Below are positions 52,712-62,709 of a stretch of DNA of 64,000 nucleotides, one piece after another. A model generated the notes under the pieces. It saw only the letters and a program-made list of their open reading frames with translations. It searched no databases and was not told where the DNA came from. The stretch is from Clostridia bacterium (lineage in GTDB: Bacteria > Bacillota > Clostridia > Oscillospirales > Acutalibacteraceae), in NCBI GenBank assembly GCA_017560255.1, contig JAFYOI010000055.1, positions 1-64,000 on the forward strand, read 5' to 3'. Position 1 is the stretch's first letter. Every line of letters starts with the position of its first letter. The translations under genes were made by a program, and so were the position numbers.

Positions 52712-55183
52712 ATGTGCAAGGAAAAGTATGTAGTTGACAATATCGCAAAGATTTCCCTTGACAATACCGTTTACCATATCGATAAATTATATGATTATCG
52801 TATCCCCCATACTCTTTTGAGCAAAATTCAAAAGGGTGTGAGGGTTACTGTTGGTTTTGGCAGAGGTAACAGAAAGTGTCAGGGAATGGTGTTTTCTACG
52901 TATTTTTCGGATGAAACGGATAATCTTAAGCCGATTATTAATGTTTTGGATGAAACTCCCATTTTAAACGATGAGATGCTTGAACTTGCCGCGTGGATGA
53001 AAAATAGAACGTTTTGCCGATATTATAATGCGGTGAAAACAATGCTTCCGTCGGGTTTGCAAATGAAGATTGTAAACAATTATTCTGTGAATCCAGATTT
53101 TGACGTTGAAAAGATTTCTGATGTAAGTGAAAAGGAAGTTTTTAATCTTGTTAATCATGCTAAAACTGCATTGAGTGAGAAACAGATATGTGACAGTCTA
53201 GGGCTTGAAAATTGTACGGAATTGCTTGGTTCTCTCGTGAAGGCTGGAGCGTTACTCAAGGATTACGATAGCGTTAGACGAGTTAATGATGCAACCGAAA
53301 AGATGGTGCGGCTTTGCGTTGATGATGAAACGGTGTCGTCCGTTTTACCAAAACTTACCTCAAAACAAAAAGCCGTTGTTAAAGTTTTGCTTGACGTTGG
53401 CTCCGCTTCCGTCAAAGAATTGTGCTATTTTTCGGGTTGCACCGCAAATGTAGTTTCAACTCTTGAAAAGAAGGGATATGTTGAAGTTTTTTCAAACCGT
53501 GTGTACAGACGTCCCTCTGCTATGCCAACGGTTACTTGTAACAGGCCAAAGGGCGTTACGCTAAACGACGAGCAACAGTGCGCTTATGAAAATTTGCTTT
53601 CACAGTATCGATGCGGTCGTGCGGGTGTTTCGTTGTTGTATGGTGTTACAGGTAGCGGAAAAACGCAGGTTTTTCTGAAACTTGTTGATGAGGTTGTACG
53701 TGAAAATAAGGGTGTAATTGTTATGATTCCCGAAATTTCACTTACTCCGCAGACATTATCTATTTTCTATTCGCGTTATGGCGATAAGGTTGCTGTATTT
53801 CATAGTGGTTTGTCAATGGGTGAAAGACTTGATGAGTGGTACAGGGTCAAGAAAGGGGAAGCGTTTATTGCTATTGGTACACGCTCAGCGGTATTTGCGC
53901 CCTTTGAAAATCTTGGTCTTATAATAATTGATGAGGAGCACGAGCATACTTACAAATCTGAGGCTTCTCCGAGGTATCACGCGCGTGACGTTGCAAAGTT
54001 CCGCAGTGTAAAAAATAATTCTTTGCTTGTGCTTGCTTCTGCTACGCCTAGCATTGAGTCATACACAAATGCCGTACACGGTAAATACACACTTAATAAA
54101 TTAACAAAAAGATATTCGGGCGCAGAACTCCCGAACGTCACAGTAATTGATATGCAGAATGAGCGGGTTCACGGTTCAATAAGTGAAACTATGCTCTATG
54201 AATTAAAAACTTGTATTGATGAGGGACATCAGGCAATTATTCTGATGAATCGACGCGGATACAGTACCTATGCTGCTTGTAAATCCTGCAAAGAGGTTGA
54301 ACAATGCCCAAATTGCAGTATTTCATTAACTTATCACAATGCTAACGGAAGGCTGATGTGCCATTATTGTGGCTACAGTTTTTCTGTTTCGGACGGATGT
54401 AATAAGTGCGATGGTAAAGAGTTTTCGTTTTTTGGTAGCGGAACTCAGCGCGTTGAAAGCGATATTTCCCAAATGGTTGTCGGCGCAAAGGTTTTGCGTC
54501 TTGATGCAGACACCACAATGTCCAAATTCGCTTATGAGAATAAACTTAAACAGTTTGCAAACGGTGAGTATAATATTCTTATCGGAACGCAAATGGTTGC
54601 CAAAGGTCTTGATTTTGCTAACGTAACATTGGCGGGTGTTTTGTCCGCAGACCAGATGCTTTACAGCGACGATTTCAGAAGTGTTGAACGAACTTTTGAT
54701 TTGCTGACACAGGTTGTTGGCAGGTCCGGCAGAGGCGAATTCAAAGGTCGAGCCTTGGTGCAGACTTATACTCCCGAAAGTCCTATTATCAGACTTGCTT
54801 CTGCACAGGATTATGAATCGTTCTACGAAACGGAGATTGCAACAAGAAAACTTTTGGTATATCCACCGTTTTGTGATATGTGCGTTCTTTCTTTTACCGC
54901 CAAGGACGAGGGCAGGGCGGTTACAACGGCGTATTCTTTCCTTGAAAGGATAAAGAGTATCAATGAAAAGAGAGAAAATCAACTTAATATGATTGTTCTC
55001 GGACCTGTTTCGGCAAGAGTTGCGAAAATCAGCAATAAGTACAGGTACCGAATTATAATAAAATGTAGAAACTCAGTTGATTTCCGCAATATGATTTCGG
55101 GAATCCTTTGTGAATTTGATAAGTCAAAACAGTATTCAGACGTATCCATATACGCCGATATTAACCCCGATAGCATAATATAG
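52712..55183 (+). CDS. priA: Primosomal protein N', replication restart helicase
   Basis: The 823-residue protein shows an N-terminal DNA-binding domain, Walker A in [16 protein letters not shown] near residue 310, the DEEHEHTYKSE box, four CxxC zinc pairs (CKSCKEVEQCPNC, CHYCGY, CNKC) and the motif QVVGRSGRGE. PriA reloads the replicative helicase at stalled forks. An ATG eight bases after GGAG starts the gene. coaBC, its usual upstream neighbour in Bacillus, is absent. Confidence 0.96.
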   Translation: MCKEKYVVDNIAKISLDNTVYHIDKLYDYRIPHTLLSKIQKGVRVTVGFGRGNRKCQGMVFSTYFSDETDNLKPIINVLDETPILNDEMLELAAWMKNRTFCRYYNAVKTMLPSGLQMKIVNNYSVNPDFDVEKISDVSEKEVFNLVNHAKTALSEKQICDSLGLENCTELLGSLVKAGALLKDYDSVRRVNDATEKMVRLCVDDETVSSVLPKLTSKQKAVVKVLLDVGSASVKELCYFSGCTANVVSTLEKKGYVEVFSNRVYRRPSAMPTVTCNRPKGVTLNDEQQCAYENLLSQYRCGRAGVSLLYGVTGSGKTQVFLKLVDEVVRENKGVIVMIPEISLTPQTLSIFYSRYGDKVAVFHSGLSMGERLDEWYRVKKGEAFIAIGTRSAVFAPFENLGLIIIDEEHEHTYKSEASPRYHARDVAKFRSVKNNSLLVLASATPSIESYTNAVHGKYTLNKLTKRYSGAELPNVTVIDMQNERVHGSISETMLYELKTCIDEGHQAIILMNRRGYSTYAACKSCKEVEQCPNCSISLTYHNANGRLMCHYCGYSFSVSDGCNKCDGKEFSFFGSGTQRVESDISQMVVGAKVLRLDADTTMSKFAYENKLKQFANGEYNILIGTQMVAKGLDFANVTLAGVLSADQMLYSDDFRSVERTFDLLTQVVGRSGRGEFKGRALVQTYTPESPIIRLASAQDYESFYETEIATRKLLVYPPFCDMCVLSFTAKDEGRAVTTAYSFLERIKSINEKRENQLNMIVLGPVSARVAKISNKYRYRIIIKCRNSVDFRNMISGILCEFDKSKQYSDVSIYADINPDSII

Positions 55184-55197
55184 AAAGGCTGATGAAA

Positions 55198-55692
55198 ATG
55201 GGTATCAGAAAGATAGTAACACGTGGCGACGATGTGCTCAGAAAGAAGAGCAGACCCGTTGAAAATTTCAACAAAAAACTTTGGAATTTACTCGACGATA
55301 TGAAGGATACTATGTATAGTGCTGATGGCGTTGGTCTGGCGGCGGTTCAGGTTGGTATTTTGCGTCGAGTTGTTGTTATTGACGTCGGAGAGGGGTATAT
55401 GGAACTTGTAAACCCTGAAATCATTTCTATGGAGGGTGAGCAGTTTGAGGCCGAAGGTTGTTTGTCCTGCCCCGGTGAGAGCGCGGTTACAAAACGTCCG
55501 TTTACCGTAAGAGTAAAAGCACAGGACAGAAACGGTAATTGGCATATCTATAAAGGTTCCGGACTTAAAGCACGTTGTTTCTGCCATGAGATTGACCACC
55601 TTGACGGCTTTCTTTTTACTGACAGAGCGGCAAGCGACGAAGAAAAACTCAAAGCATTTGAAGATAAAAAGAAATTAGAGGATAACGATTAG
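55198..55692 (+). CDS. def: Peptide deformylase
   Basis: The ATG at 55198 gives the usual MGIRKIVTRGDDVLRKKSRP start and is ten bases after AAAGG. The three motifs are GVGLAAVQVG (motif I, Val for the common Pro), EGCLSCPGE with the metal-binding Cys, and HEIDHLDG with two His ligands. It removes the formyl group from nascent proteins and belongs to type I. fmt follows closely, giving the classic def-fmt pair. Confidence 0.95.
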   Translation: MGIRKIVTRGDDVLRKKSRPVENFNKKLWNLLDDMKDTMYSADGVGLAAVQVGILRRVVVIDVGEGYMELVNPEIISMEGEQFEAEGCLSCPGESAVTKRPFTVRVKAQDRNGNWHIYKGSGLKARCFCHEIDHLDGFLFTDRAASDEEKLKAFEDKKKLEDND

Positions 55693-55705
55693 TTGGTGAT
55701 TGAAT

Positions 55706-56635
55706 TTGAAGATAATTTTTATGGGGACACCCGATTTTGCTGTTAAATCTCTTGACAGAATAGTTAACAGTGGGCACGAAATATGCGCTGTATATACTCA
55801 ACCTGATAAACCTAAAGGCAGAGGACACAAACTGATGCCGTCCGAAGTTAAAGAATACGCTTTAAATAAAGGGTTTACAGTGTATCAGCCGTTATCCTTG
55901 AAAAATGAAGAAGAAATATCTCTCATACACGGTATGTCGCCCGATTTGATTGTTGTTGCGGCATACGGCAGAATTTTGCCGAAAGAGATTCTTGATGTAC
56001 CTAAATATGGATGTATCAACGTGCACGCATCGATTCTTCCAAAATATAGGGGGGCTGCACCCATCCAGCGTGCCGTTATCGATGGCGAAAAGAAAACGGG
56101 TGTAACCATTATGCAGATGGCGGAAGGACTTGACACGGGAGATATTCTCTGTATTGAAGAGATAGAGATAACCGATACCGATACTGCGGGAACAATGTTT
56201 GAAAAACTAGGTATTCTTGGCGCTGAATTGGTTGTTAAAGTCATTAATGATATTGAAAATTACCGTTTGAATGCTGTGGCACAAAATGACGGAGAGTCAA
56301 CGTATGCGGCGATGCTTAACAAGAGTATGACGAATATCGACTGGTCTTGGGATAGTAGAAAAATCGACTGCCTTATCAGAGGACTCAACCCGTTTTATAT
56401 TGCAAAGACAACAGTTGGCACATCGTTGATTAAAATTCATAAGGCGGTATGTTGCGAAGGCAAAGGCAAATTCGGTGAGGTTATAGAGAGCAAAAAGAGG
56501 CTCGTTGTCGCTTGCGGTAAAGATACAGCACTTGAACTCGTTATGGTTCAAGGGGAGAACGGCAAGACAATGGCTGCTGCTGATTACCTGAGAGGTCATC
56601 CGATTGCGGTCGGTACAATTTTAGGAGAGGAATAG
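55706..56635 (+). CDS. fmt: Methionyl-tRNA formyltransferase
   Basis: The TTG at 55706 follows GGTG by seven bases and gives the normal KIIFMGTPDFAVKSLDRI start. The formyl-THF site HASILPKYRGAAPIQRAVI and the following GVTIMQMAEGLDTGDI are intact. The C-terminal OB-type domain binds tRNA. It formylates initiator Met-tRNA, the counterpart to Def. Length is 310 residues. Confidence 0.95.
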   Translation: MKIIFMGTPDFAVKSLDRIVNSGHEICAVYTQPDKPKGRGHKLMPSEVKEYALNKGFTVYQPLSLKNEEEISLIHGMSPDLIVVAAYGRILPKEILDVPKYGCINVHASILPKYRGAAPIQRAVIDGEKKTGVTIMQMAEGLDTGDILCIEEIEITDTDTAGTMFEKLGILGAELVVKVINDIENYRLNAVAQNDGESTYAAMLNKSMTNIDWSWDSRKIDCLIRGLNPFYIAKTTVGTSLIKIHKAVCCEGKGKFGEVIESKKRLVVACGKDTALELVMVQGENGKTMAAADYLRGHPIAVGTILGEE

Positions 56636-56638
56636 TTT

Positions 56639-57337
56639 ATGTATTTTAATTTTAATTATCTGGTATTTATGTTGCCGGCGATAATTATCACACTAATTGT
56701 TCAACTTAGGCTTAAATCAACTTATAATAAGTTTTCAAAGATAAGAAACTCAAGGGGAATTACAGGTGCGCAAGCGGCCCAGGAAGCGCTCAGAAATGCG
56801 GGCGTTTATAACGTCAGAATAGAACAGACGTCGGGCAATTTAACAGACCATTTTTCACCTAATGAGAACGTTATAAGACTTTCAAAGGACGTTTATGAGG
56901 GGACAACAATTGCCGCTATTGGCATCGCTTGTCATGAGGTAGGCCACGCAATTCAGTACGACAGGGAGTATGCCCCCATTAAGTTGCGTAACATGTTGAT
57001 TCCCGTAACAAATATCGGTTCAAAACTCGGACTGATACTGATTGTACTTGGTATTATATTTGCGAATACTTTTTATTTTTCCGAGACATTGTTTTTAATC
57101 GGTATCATTCTTTATTCGCTCGTTGTTGTGTTACAACTGGTAACTTTACCCGTTGAGTTTAATGCAAGCAAGCGGGCTATGGAAAGTATAAGAAGTTCGG
57201 GAATGTTACGTGATGATGAATGCGTTGGAGCGCGCAAGGTTTTGAGCGCTGCTGCATTAACCTATGTTGCCGCTCTTATTTCTTCGATTATGACACTTTT
57301 ATATTACGTTGCACTTGCAAACAGGAGAAGAAGATAA
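56639..57337 (+). CDS. YugP-type zinc metallopeptidase
   Basis: The 232-residue membrane protein has an N-terminal helix, the GITGAQAAQEALRNAGV segment, the zinc motif AIGIACHEVGHAIQYDRE near residue 100, and two or three C-terminal helices. Motif and layout match the Zn_peptidase_2 (YugP) family, whose substrates are unknown. It is inserted between fmt and rsmB, which are adjacent in Bacillus, and has one base between its stop and the rsmB start. Confidence 0.9.
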   Translation: MYFNFNYLVFMLPAIIITLIVQLRLKSTYNKFSKIRNSRGITGAQAAQEALRNAGVYNVRIEQTSGNLTDHFSPNENVIRLSKDVYEGTTIAAIGIACHEVGHAIQYDREYAPIKLRNMLIPVTNIGSKLGLILIVLGIIFANTFYFSETLFLIGIILYSLVVVLQLVTLPVEFNASKRAMESIRSSGMLRDDECVGARKVLSAAALTYVAALISSIMTLLYYVALANRRRR

Positions 57338-57338
57338 A

Positions 57339-58655
57339 ATGAAAACTCCAAGACAAACGGCATTTGAAATCTTGATGAAAGTTGAGAAAGATAAAGCGTT
57401 TTCCAACAAGGCGCTCGATAATGCGCTGAAAAAACTTGAATATTCCCATCAAGACAGCGTTTTTGTTTCTGCCCTTGTTTACGGTGTTTTGGAGAGAAAG
57501 ATAACGCTTGATTATCAGATTTCACGTTTTCTTACAAAGTCTATAAAAAGGCTTAAAGCAGATGTTTTGACGATTTTGCGAATGGGCGTGTATCAACTTT
57601 ATTTTATGGATAAAGTACCCGATTCAGCGGCTGTTAATGAGTCTGTCAAACTTGCAAAAAGTAACCGATGTGAATATTCATCCGGACTTATTAACGCTAT
57701 TTTGCGAAAAGCATCAAAAACCGACGTTATATATCCTGATATGGAAGACTTAATTGAGTATCTGAGTGTCAGATATTCGGTTGAAAAATGGATTGCAAAA
57801 CTTTTCATTGATTCTTACGGTAAAGAAAATGCAATCGCTATCCTAGAGGATTCTTTTGGCAGAGCGCCTATTTATATAAGAGTTAATAATTTAAAAACGA
57901 CCAAAGAAGAACTTAAAAATATTCTTTTATCTCAATGTGTTGACGTTGAGGAAACAGATGTCGCGCCCGATGCGCTTATGATAAAGAATTTTGATTCACT
58001 GAATAAAAACGAACTTTATCAAAAGGGGTATTTTCATATTCAGGACTTGGCTTCACAATTGTGTTGTGCGGCATTGAATGCGAAAAGCGGAGAAATTATT
58101 ATTGATATGTGTTCCGCACCCGGAGGGAAAAGTTTCACTGCGGCTCAATTTATGAATAACAAGGGTGAAATTCGCTCGTATGATCTTTATGACCATAAGA
58201 TTGATTTGATAAAAAGCAGTGCGGATAGACTTGGTATAAAAATTATCAACGCACGTGTTCGAGATTCATCCGTTTTTGATCAAAACGAGATAAAGGCAGA
58301 CAGAGTTTTGTGCGATGCTCCTTGTTCCGGGCTTGGTACAATCCGTAGAAAGCCCGAAATAAGATATAAATCTTCTGAGGAAGTGTCGGGGCTTCCGGAT
58401 ATTCAGTTGCAAATATTGAAAAATGCTGCAGAATATGTTAAAATAAAAGGAATTCTTGTTTATTCAACGTGTACGCTTAATCGTGATGAGAACGAAGGCG
58501 TTATTGAACGTTTTCTTGCTGACAACTCTGATTTTGATATTGTTCCGTGTTTAACCAATCTTGATTGTTATCGTAATAACGAGATGGTGACACTTATGCC
58601 TCATAAGAATTCAACAGACGGATTCTTTGTCTGTACAATGGTGAAAAAACAGTAG
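57339..58655 (+). CDS. rsmB: 16S rRNA (cytosine-967-C5)-methyltransferase
   Basis: The ATG at 57339 follows GGAGAAG; the longer frame would start inside the upstream gene. The N-terminal NusB-like domain (RQTAFEILMKVEKDKAFSN) spans about residues 1-140. The methyltransferase has MCSAPGGKSFTAAQF (SAM site), CDAPCSGLGTIRRKPEIRY with the first active Cys, and VYSTCTLNRDENEGV with the second. Length is 438 residues. Gene order rsmB-rlmN-prpC-prkC-rsgA is that of Bacillus. Confidence 0.95.
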   Translation: MKTPRQTAFEILMKVEKDKAFSNKALDNALKKLEYSHQDSVFVSALVYGVLERKITLDYQISRFLTKSIKRLKADVLTILRMGVYQLYFMDKVPDSAAVNESVKLAKSNRCEYSSGLINAILRKASKTDVIYPDMEDLIEYLSVRYSVEKWIAKLFIDSYGKENAIAILEDSFGRAPIYIRVNNLKTTKEELKNILLSQCVDVEETDVAPDALMIKNFDSLNKNELYQKGYFHIQDLASQLCCAALNAKSGEIIIDMCSAPGGKSFTAAQFMNNKGEIRSYDLYDHKIDLIKSSADRLGIKIINARVRDSSVFDQNEIKADRVLCDAPCSGLGTIRRKPEIRYKSSEEVSGLPDIQLQILKNAAEYVKIKGILVYSTCTLNRDENEGVIERFLADNSDFDIVPCLTNLDCYRNNEMVTLMPHKNSTDGFFVCTMVKKQ

Positions 58656-58670
58656 AGCGGGGGGAGAATT

Positions 58671-59720
58671 GTGGGAAAAATTGATATCGCATCTTTGTCA
58701 CTCGATGAACTTATATCAGCATTTTCCAAAATAAATCTCCCTAAATTCAGGGCTAAGCAGGTTTATGAATGGATTCATAAACACTTTGCTCAAAGTTTTG
58801 ACGAGATGACAAACATAAATAAGTCAATGAGAGTGCAATTGAATGAACAGTTTGAAATCTTGTCTTGCACAGTGGAAAGAAAACTTGTATCATCAATTGA
58901 TGGCACGATAAAATACCTTTACAAAATGAATGACGGTGAATTTGTTGAATCCGTATTGATGCAGTATAAGCACGGATATTCAATCTGTATCTCAACTCAA
59001 GTTGGATGTAAAATGGGATGTACTTTCTGCGCGTCAACAATCGGAGGATGCCGTCGCAATCTTTCTGCTTCTGAAATGCTTGCACAGATATACTCCGCCC
59101 AGCGAGACTCGGGTGTGAGAATTTCCAATATCGTACTTATGGGTATGGGAGAACCGCTTGATAATTATGACAACGTTATGAGGTTCCTCAATCTTGTAAG
59201 CGACGAAAACGGAGTGAACATAGGTTTAAGACATATTTCGCTTTCAACTTGCGGCATAGTACCAAAAATTTATGAACTTGCCAACAAAAAACTTCAGCTG
59301 ACACTTTCGTTATCATTACACGCGCCGAACGATGAGTTACGTTCAAAGACAATGCCAATAAACAGGCGTTGGGGTGTAAACGAAGTTATAGAAGCATGTA
59401 AATATTATTTTGCACAGACGGGCAGACGGATCTCGTTTGAATATGCACTGATTGATGGTGTAAACGATGGTGCATTGTGTGCCGCTCAACTTGTCAATTT
59501 GCTCAAAGGAATGGTGTGTCATGTTAATCTGATACCGGTAAATACCGTTGCTGAGAGTGGATACAGGAGGAGTAATAAAAAGAACGTAAAAGAATTTTGC
59601 GATTATCTTAATGATAACGGAATCAATACAACTGTCCGAAGGACTCTTGGTTCCGATATAAATGCATCGTGTGGACAGTTAAGAAAAACAACGATGGACA
59701 GTAGGGGGGAGAATACATGA
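58671..59720 (+). CDS. rlmN: 23S rRNA/tRNA adenine-C2 methyltransferase (radical SAM)
   Basis: The GTG start follows GGGGGAG. The radical SAM motif CKMGCTFCAS holds the three cluster cysteines. The preceding ICISTQVG and following IVLMGMGEPLDNYDNV are typical, and a conserved Cys near the C-terminus (DINASCGQLR) is the methyl-carrying residue. It methylates A2503 of 23S rRNA and A37 in some tRNAs. prpC overlaps the stop by four bases. Confidence 0.95.
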   Translation: MGKIDIASLSLDELISAFSKINLPKFRAKQVYEWIHKHFAQSFDEMTNINKSMRVQLNEQFEILSCTVERKLVSSIDGTIKYLYKMNDGEFVESVLMQYKHGYSICISTQVGCKMGCTFCASTIGGCRRNLSASEMLAQIYSAQRDSGVRISNIVLMGMGEPLDNYDNVMRFLNLVSDENGVNIGLRHISLSTCGIVPKIYELANKKLQLTLSLSLHAPNDELRSKTMPINRRWGVNEVIEACKYYFAQTGRRISFEYALIDGVNDGALCAAQLVNLLKGMVCHVNLIPVNTVAESGYRRSNKKNVKEFCDYLNDNGINTTVRRTLGSDINASCGQLRKTTMDSRGENT

Positions 59721-60445
59721 AAATACTTGGTAAGACCGATATAGGCCGTGTACGATCTACTAATCAGGACTGCTATTGTGCGGGTGAGCACGATTCGGGA
59801 ATGATCTGGGCTGTTGTTTGTGACGGTATGGGCGGTCATGCAGGCGGCAATATTGCAAGTTCAACCGCCGCTAAAGTTTTAAGTGATAATATAAACCTAA
59901 AGTATAAAAAAAATATGAGCAGCCGCTCGGTTAAAAATTTACTCTTGACTTCCATAAGTGCCGCTAACGTCAATGTTTACGATATGGCAAAATTAAATGA
60001 TGAACTTGATGGTATGGGTACAACTGCGGTTGCGGCAATTATAGTCAAGAATGTTGCGCACATTATAAACGTAGGTGATAGCCGCGCCTATGTTTTGAAT
60101 GATTCCGGTATAACGCAGGTTACCAAAGATCATTCGCTTGTTCAGCAGATGATAGATTATGGTAAATTGACAGCGCAAGAGGCAAAAACACATCCTCATC
60201 GCAATATAATTACAAATGCAGTAGGAATACACGAAGATATTCAGGCGGATTATTTTGAACTAGATATGTGTGAGGGTGACATACTTCTTATGTGTACAGA
60301 CGGACTGACAAATAACGTTTCTGATGAAGAGATATATGGTCTTGTAAAAGATAATCAATCATGTGATTTTATAGAAAAACTGGTTGAACGCGCTAACGAA
60401 AACGGAGGCAGCGACAACATAACGGTCGTTGCTGTTACGGCTTAA
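59717..60445 (+). CDS. prpC: PP2C-type protein serine/threonine phosphatase
   Basis: The 242-residue enzyme has GRVRSTNQDCYC, VCDGMGGHAGGNIAS, NVGDSRAYVL and MCTDGLTNNVSDEEI, giving the metal-binding Asp residues of the PPM family. It reverses phosphorylation by PrkC. The ATG overlaps rlmN (ATGA), and prkC begins 29 bases downstream, the standard phosphatase-kinase pair. Confidence 0.95.
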   Translation: MKILGKTDIGRVRSTNQDCYCAGEHDSGMIWAVVCDGMGGHAGGNIASSTAAKVLSDNINLKYKKNMSSRSVKNLLLTSISAANVNVYDMAKLNDELDGMGTTAVAAIIVKNVAHIINVGDSRAYVLNDSGITQVTKDHSLVQQMIDYGKLTAQEAKTHPHRNIITNAVGIHEDIQADYFELDMCEGDILLMCTDGLTNNVSDEEIYGLVKDNQSCDFIEKLVERANENGGSDNITVVAVTA

Positions 60446-60474
60446 TCAGTGTTGACGAGATAAGGAGTGATAAA

Positions 60475-62661
60475 ATGGATAATTACGTTGGAAAAACTCT
60501 TAACGGATGCTATGAAATTCAAGAGATTATCGGCGTAGGTGGTATGGCGGTTGTTTATAAGGCGTATGACAATATGTCGCAGAAAACAGTTGCTATCAAA
60601 GTTATGAAGGATGAATTCCTTGCTGATGAAGATTTCAGAAGAAGATTTAAAAACGAATCCAAAGCAGTCGCGTTGTTGTCCCATCCCAATATTGTAAAGG
60701 TTTATGACGTAAGTTTTGGCGATAAACTTCAGTATATGGTTATGGAGTACATCGATGGTATTTCTCTTAAAGAGTATATCGAGCAACAGGGTAAACTAAC
60801 TTATAAGGAAACTGTGCACTTCACAACCCAGATTTTGAAGGCAATGCAGCACGCTCACGATAAGGGAATCGTTCACAGGGACATAAAACCACAGAATATT
60901 ATGTTGCTTCACAACGGCACAATCAAAGTTACCGACTTTGGAATTGCAAGATTCAGCCGTAGCGAAACAAAAACAATGACGGGTAAGGCTATTGGCTCTG
61001 TTCACTATATCAGTCCCGAGCAGGCGAGGGGAGAAACAACTGATGAGAGAGCGGATATCTATTCTGTTGGTGTAATGCTCTACGAGATGCTGACGGGACA
61101 AGTGCCCTTCCAGTCCGATAATGCGGTTTCAGTAGCGATTATGCAACTTCAGGCGGATGCAAAGAAACCTACAGAACTTAATCCCGATATTCCGCCCGCG
61201 CTTGAAGAGATAACAATGAAAGCGATGAAGAAGAATCCTGCTGAGAGATATTCTTCCGCCTCCGAAATGCTTGCAGACTTCAAAATGTTCAAAGAGAATC
61301 CAAACGTCCGATTTAATTACGACTATTTTGCGGATAATCAGCCGACACGTCATATTGACGTAAACGAAGTTAAAGCAGGACTTAACAAAAAAGAAAACGG
61401 AAGCGAAAATAAAATTGTCACGAGACAGATGAAGAGTAAACTCAAACTACTTAAATATATCGCTATTGCGTGTGTTACCGTTTGTATTGTTTTACTCATT
61501 GTGTTTATTGCAACGGCAAGTGGCGGTAATAAATATGAATGTCCCGATCTTGTTGGTCAGACGTATGAAGAAGTTGAAGGTTCGTACGGTGACTTCTTTG
61601 GTAATATTGTCATTGAAGAGAAATATGATAATACTCATCCCATCGGAACCGTAATCGGGCAGTCGATATCTGTTGGAGAAAAGATAAAAGAGGGTACGAA
61701 TATTACCGTTACAATAAGTAAAGGTACGGCGGGTGATGAAACAAGAGTTCCAAATCTTGCAGGAAAGACTCTCGAAGAAGCAACCGAACTTATTAATATT
61801 GCTGATCTTGTTATTAAGGTTGTAAGAGAAGACAACAAACTTTATGCGCCGGGTACTGTAATTCGCGCAGAGCCTGGATATAATACGCTTGTTTACAAAA
61901 AGTCGGTGGTTACCGTATATGTTAATGAGGAACAAGGCAATACAAAAACCAACAAAGTTCCCAACGTTAAGTTCCAGACTTACGAGGATGCTGTAAGAGC
62001 GCTTGAAATTGCAGGACTTGAAGTCGGAGAGGTAACGGAGTCGAATAGTAATTACCCTAAGGGAATGGTAATCACTCAAGCGATAAAGGGTGATACTATG
62101 GTTGAGAAAGGGGCAAAAATCGACCTTGTAATCAGTAATGGAGTTAAAGTACCCGTCATGGAGATTACATTGCCCAAATTCCCAACCAGAGTGGAGGGTG
62201 ATATAGTTGTTTACTGTAACAGCCAGCGTCAGGATGATATGACTCTCAAAGGAATGCTTCTTGCGGGTAATAAGATAACAATCGATCTTACAAACGTTTC
62301 AAATACAATTGACCCTGAAGCGGGTCCGTACAGATATGAGGTTCACGTTGTTTCTTCACGTATTGATAAGGTGATTTTTGTTTGTGACGTTGACTTTAAA
62401 ACAGGTGAAATGGAGAATGCGGCTTCCTACGTTTATTCTTATATTCCCGATGTTACGGGTAGGGGAATTCAGGAGGCAAGAGATCTTCTTGAATCGTACG
62501 GCTTCACTGTTGAAGTCGAAAGAGTTACCATTGAGGGTGCGGCGGCACCAATTGTTTCCGCGCAGTATCCTGAGTCTAGTGACGAAGTTTACCTGACAAG
62601 CGATGTAACGGTTCGTCTTACAGTCGTATATGGTGAAGACTACTTATCAAGTTTGTCATAA
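60475..62661 (+). CDS. prkC: PASTA-domain serine/threonine protein kinase
   Basis: The kinase domain (about residues 10-275) has GVGGMAVVYKAYD, VAIKVMK, HRDIKPQNIMLL and the DFG in VTDFGIARFS. After a linker comes one helix (about 328-348). Three PASTA repeats follow (starting near PDLVGQTYEEV, VPNLAGKTLEEA and VPNVKFQTYEDA), then an unusual beta domain of about 100 residues and a fourth PASTA-like unit (IPDVTGRGIQEARDLLESYG). PASTA domains bind muropeptides and link germination or growth to cell-wall signals. It follows prpC and precedes rsgA. Confidence 0.95.
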   Translation: MDNYVGKTLNGCYEIQEIIGVGGMAVVYKAYDNMSQKTVAIKVMKDEFLADEDFRRRFKNESKAVALLSHPNIVKVYDVSFGDKLQYMVMEYIDGISLKEYIEQQGKLTYKETVHFTTQILKAMQHAHDKGIVHRDIKPQNIMLLHNGTIKVTDFGIARFSRSETKTMTGKAIGSVHYISPEQARGETTDERADIYSVGVMLYEMLTGQVPFQSDNAVSVAIMQLQADAKKPTELNPDIPPALEEITMKAMKKNPAERYSSASEMLADFKMFKENPNVRFNYDYFADNQPTRHIDVNEVKAGLNKKENGSENKIVTRQMKSKLKLLKYIAIACVTVCIVLLIVFIATASGGNKYECPDLVGQTYEEVEGSYGDFFGNIVIEEKYDNTHPIGTVIGQSISVGEKIKEGTNITVTISKGTAGDETRVPNLAGKTLEEATELINIADLVIKVVREDNKLYAPGTVIRAEPGYNTLVYKKSVVTVYVNEEQGNTKTNKVPNVKFQTYEDAVRALEIAGLEVGEVTESNSNYPKGMVITQAIKGDTMVEKGAKIDLVISNGVKVPVMEITLPKFPTRVEGDIVVYCNSQRQDDMTLKGMLLAGNKITIDLTNVSNTIDPEAGPYRYEVHVVSSRIDKVIFVCDVDFKTGEMENAASYVYSYIPDVTGRGIQEARDLLESYGFTVEVERVTIEGAAAPIVSAQYPESSDEVYLTSDVTVRLTVVYGEDYLSSLS

Positions 62662-62709
62662 TCTGGCAGTCTTGAAAACAATTAATACATTTTTGGAGAA
62701 GTTTATTCT

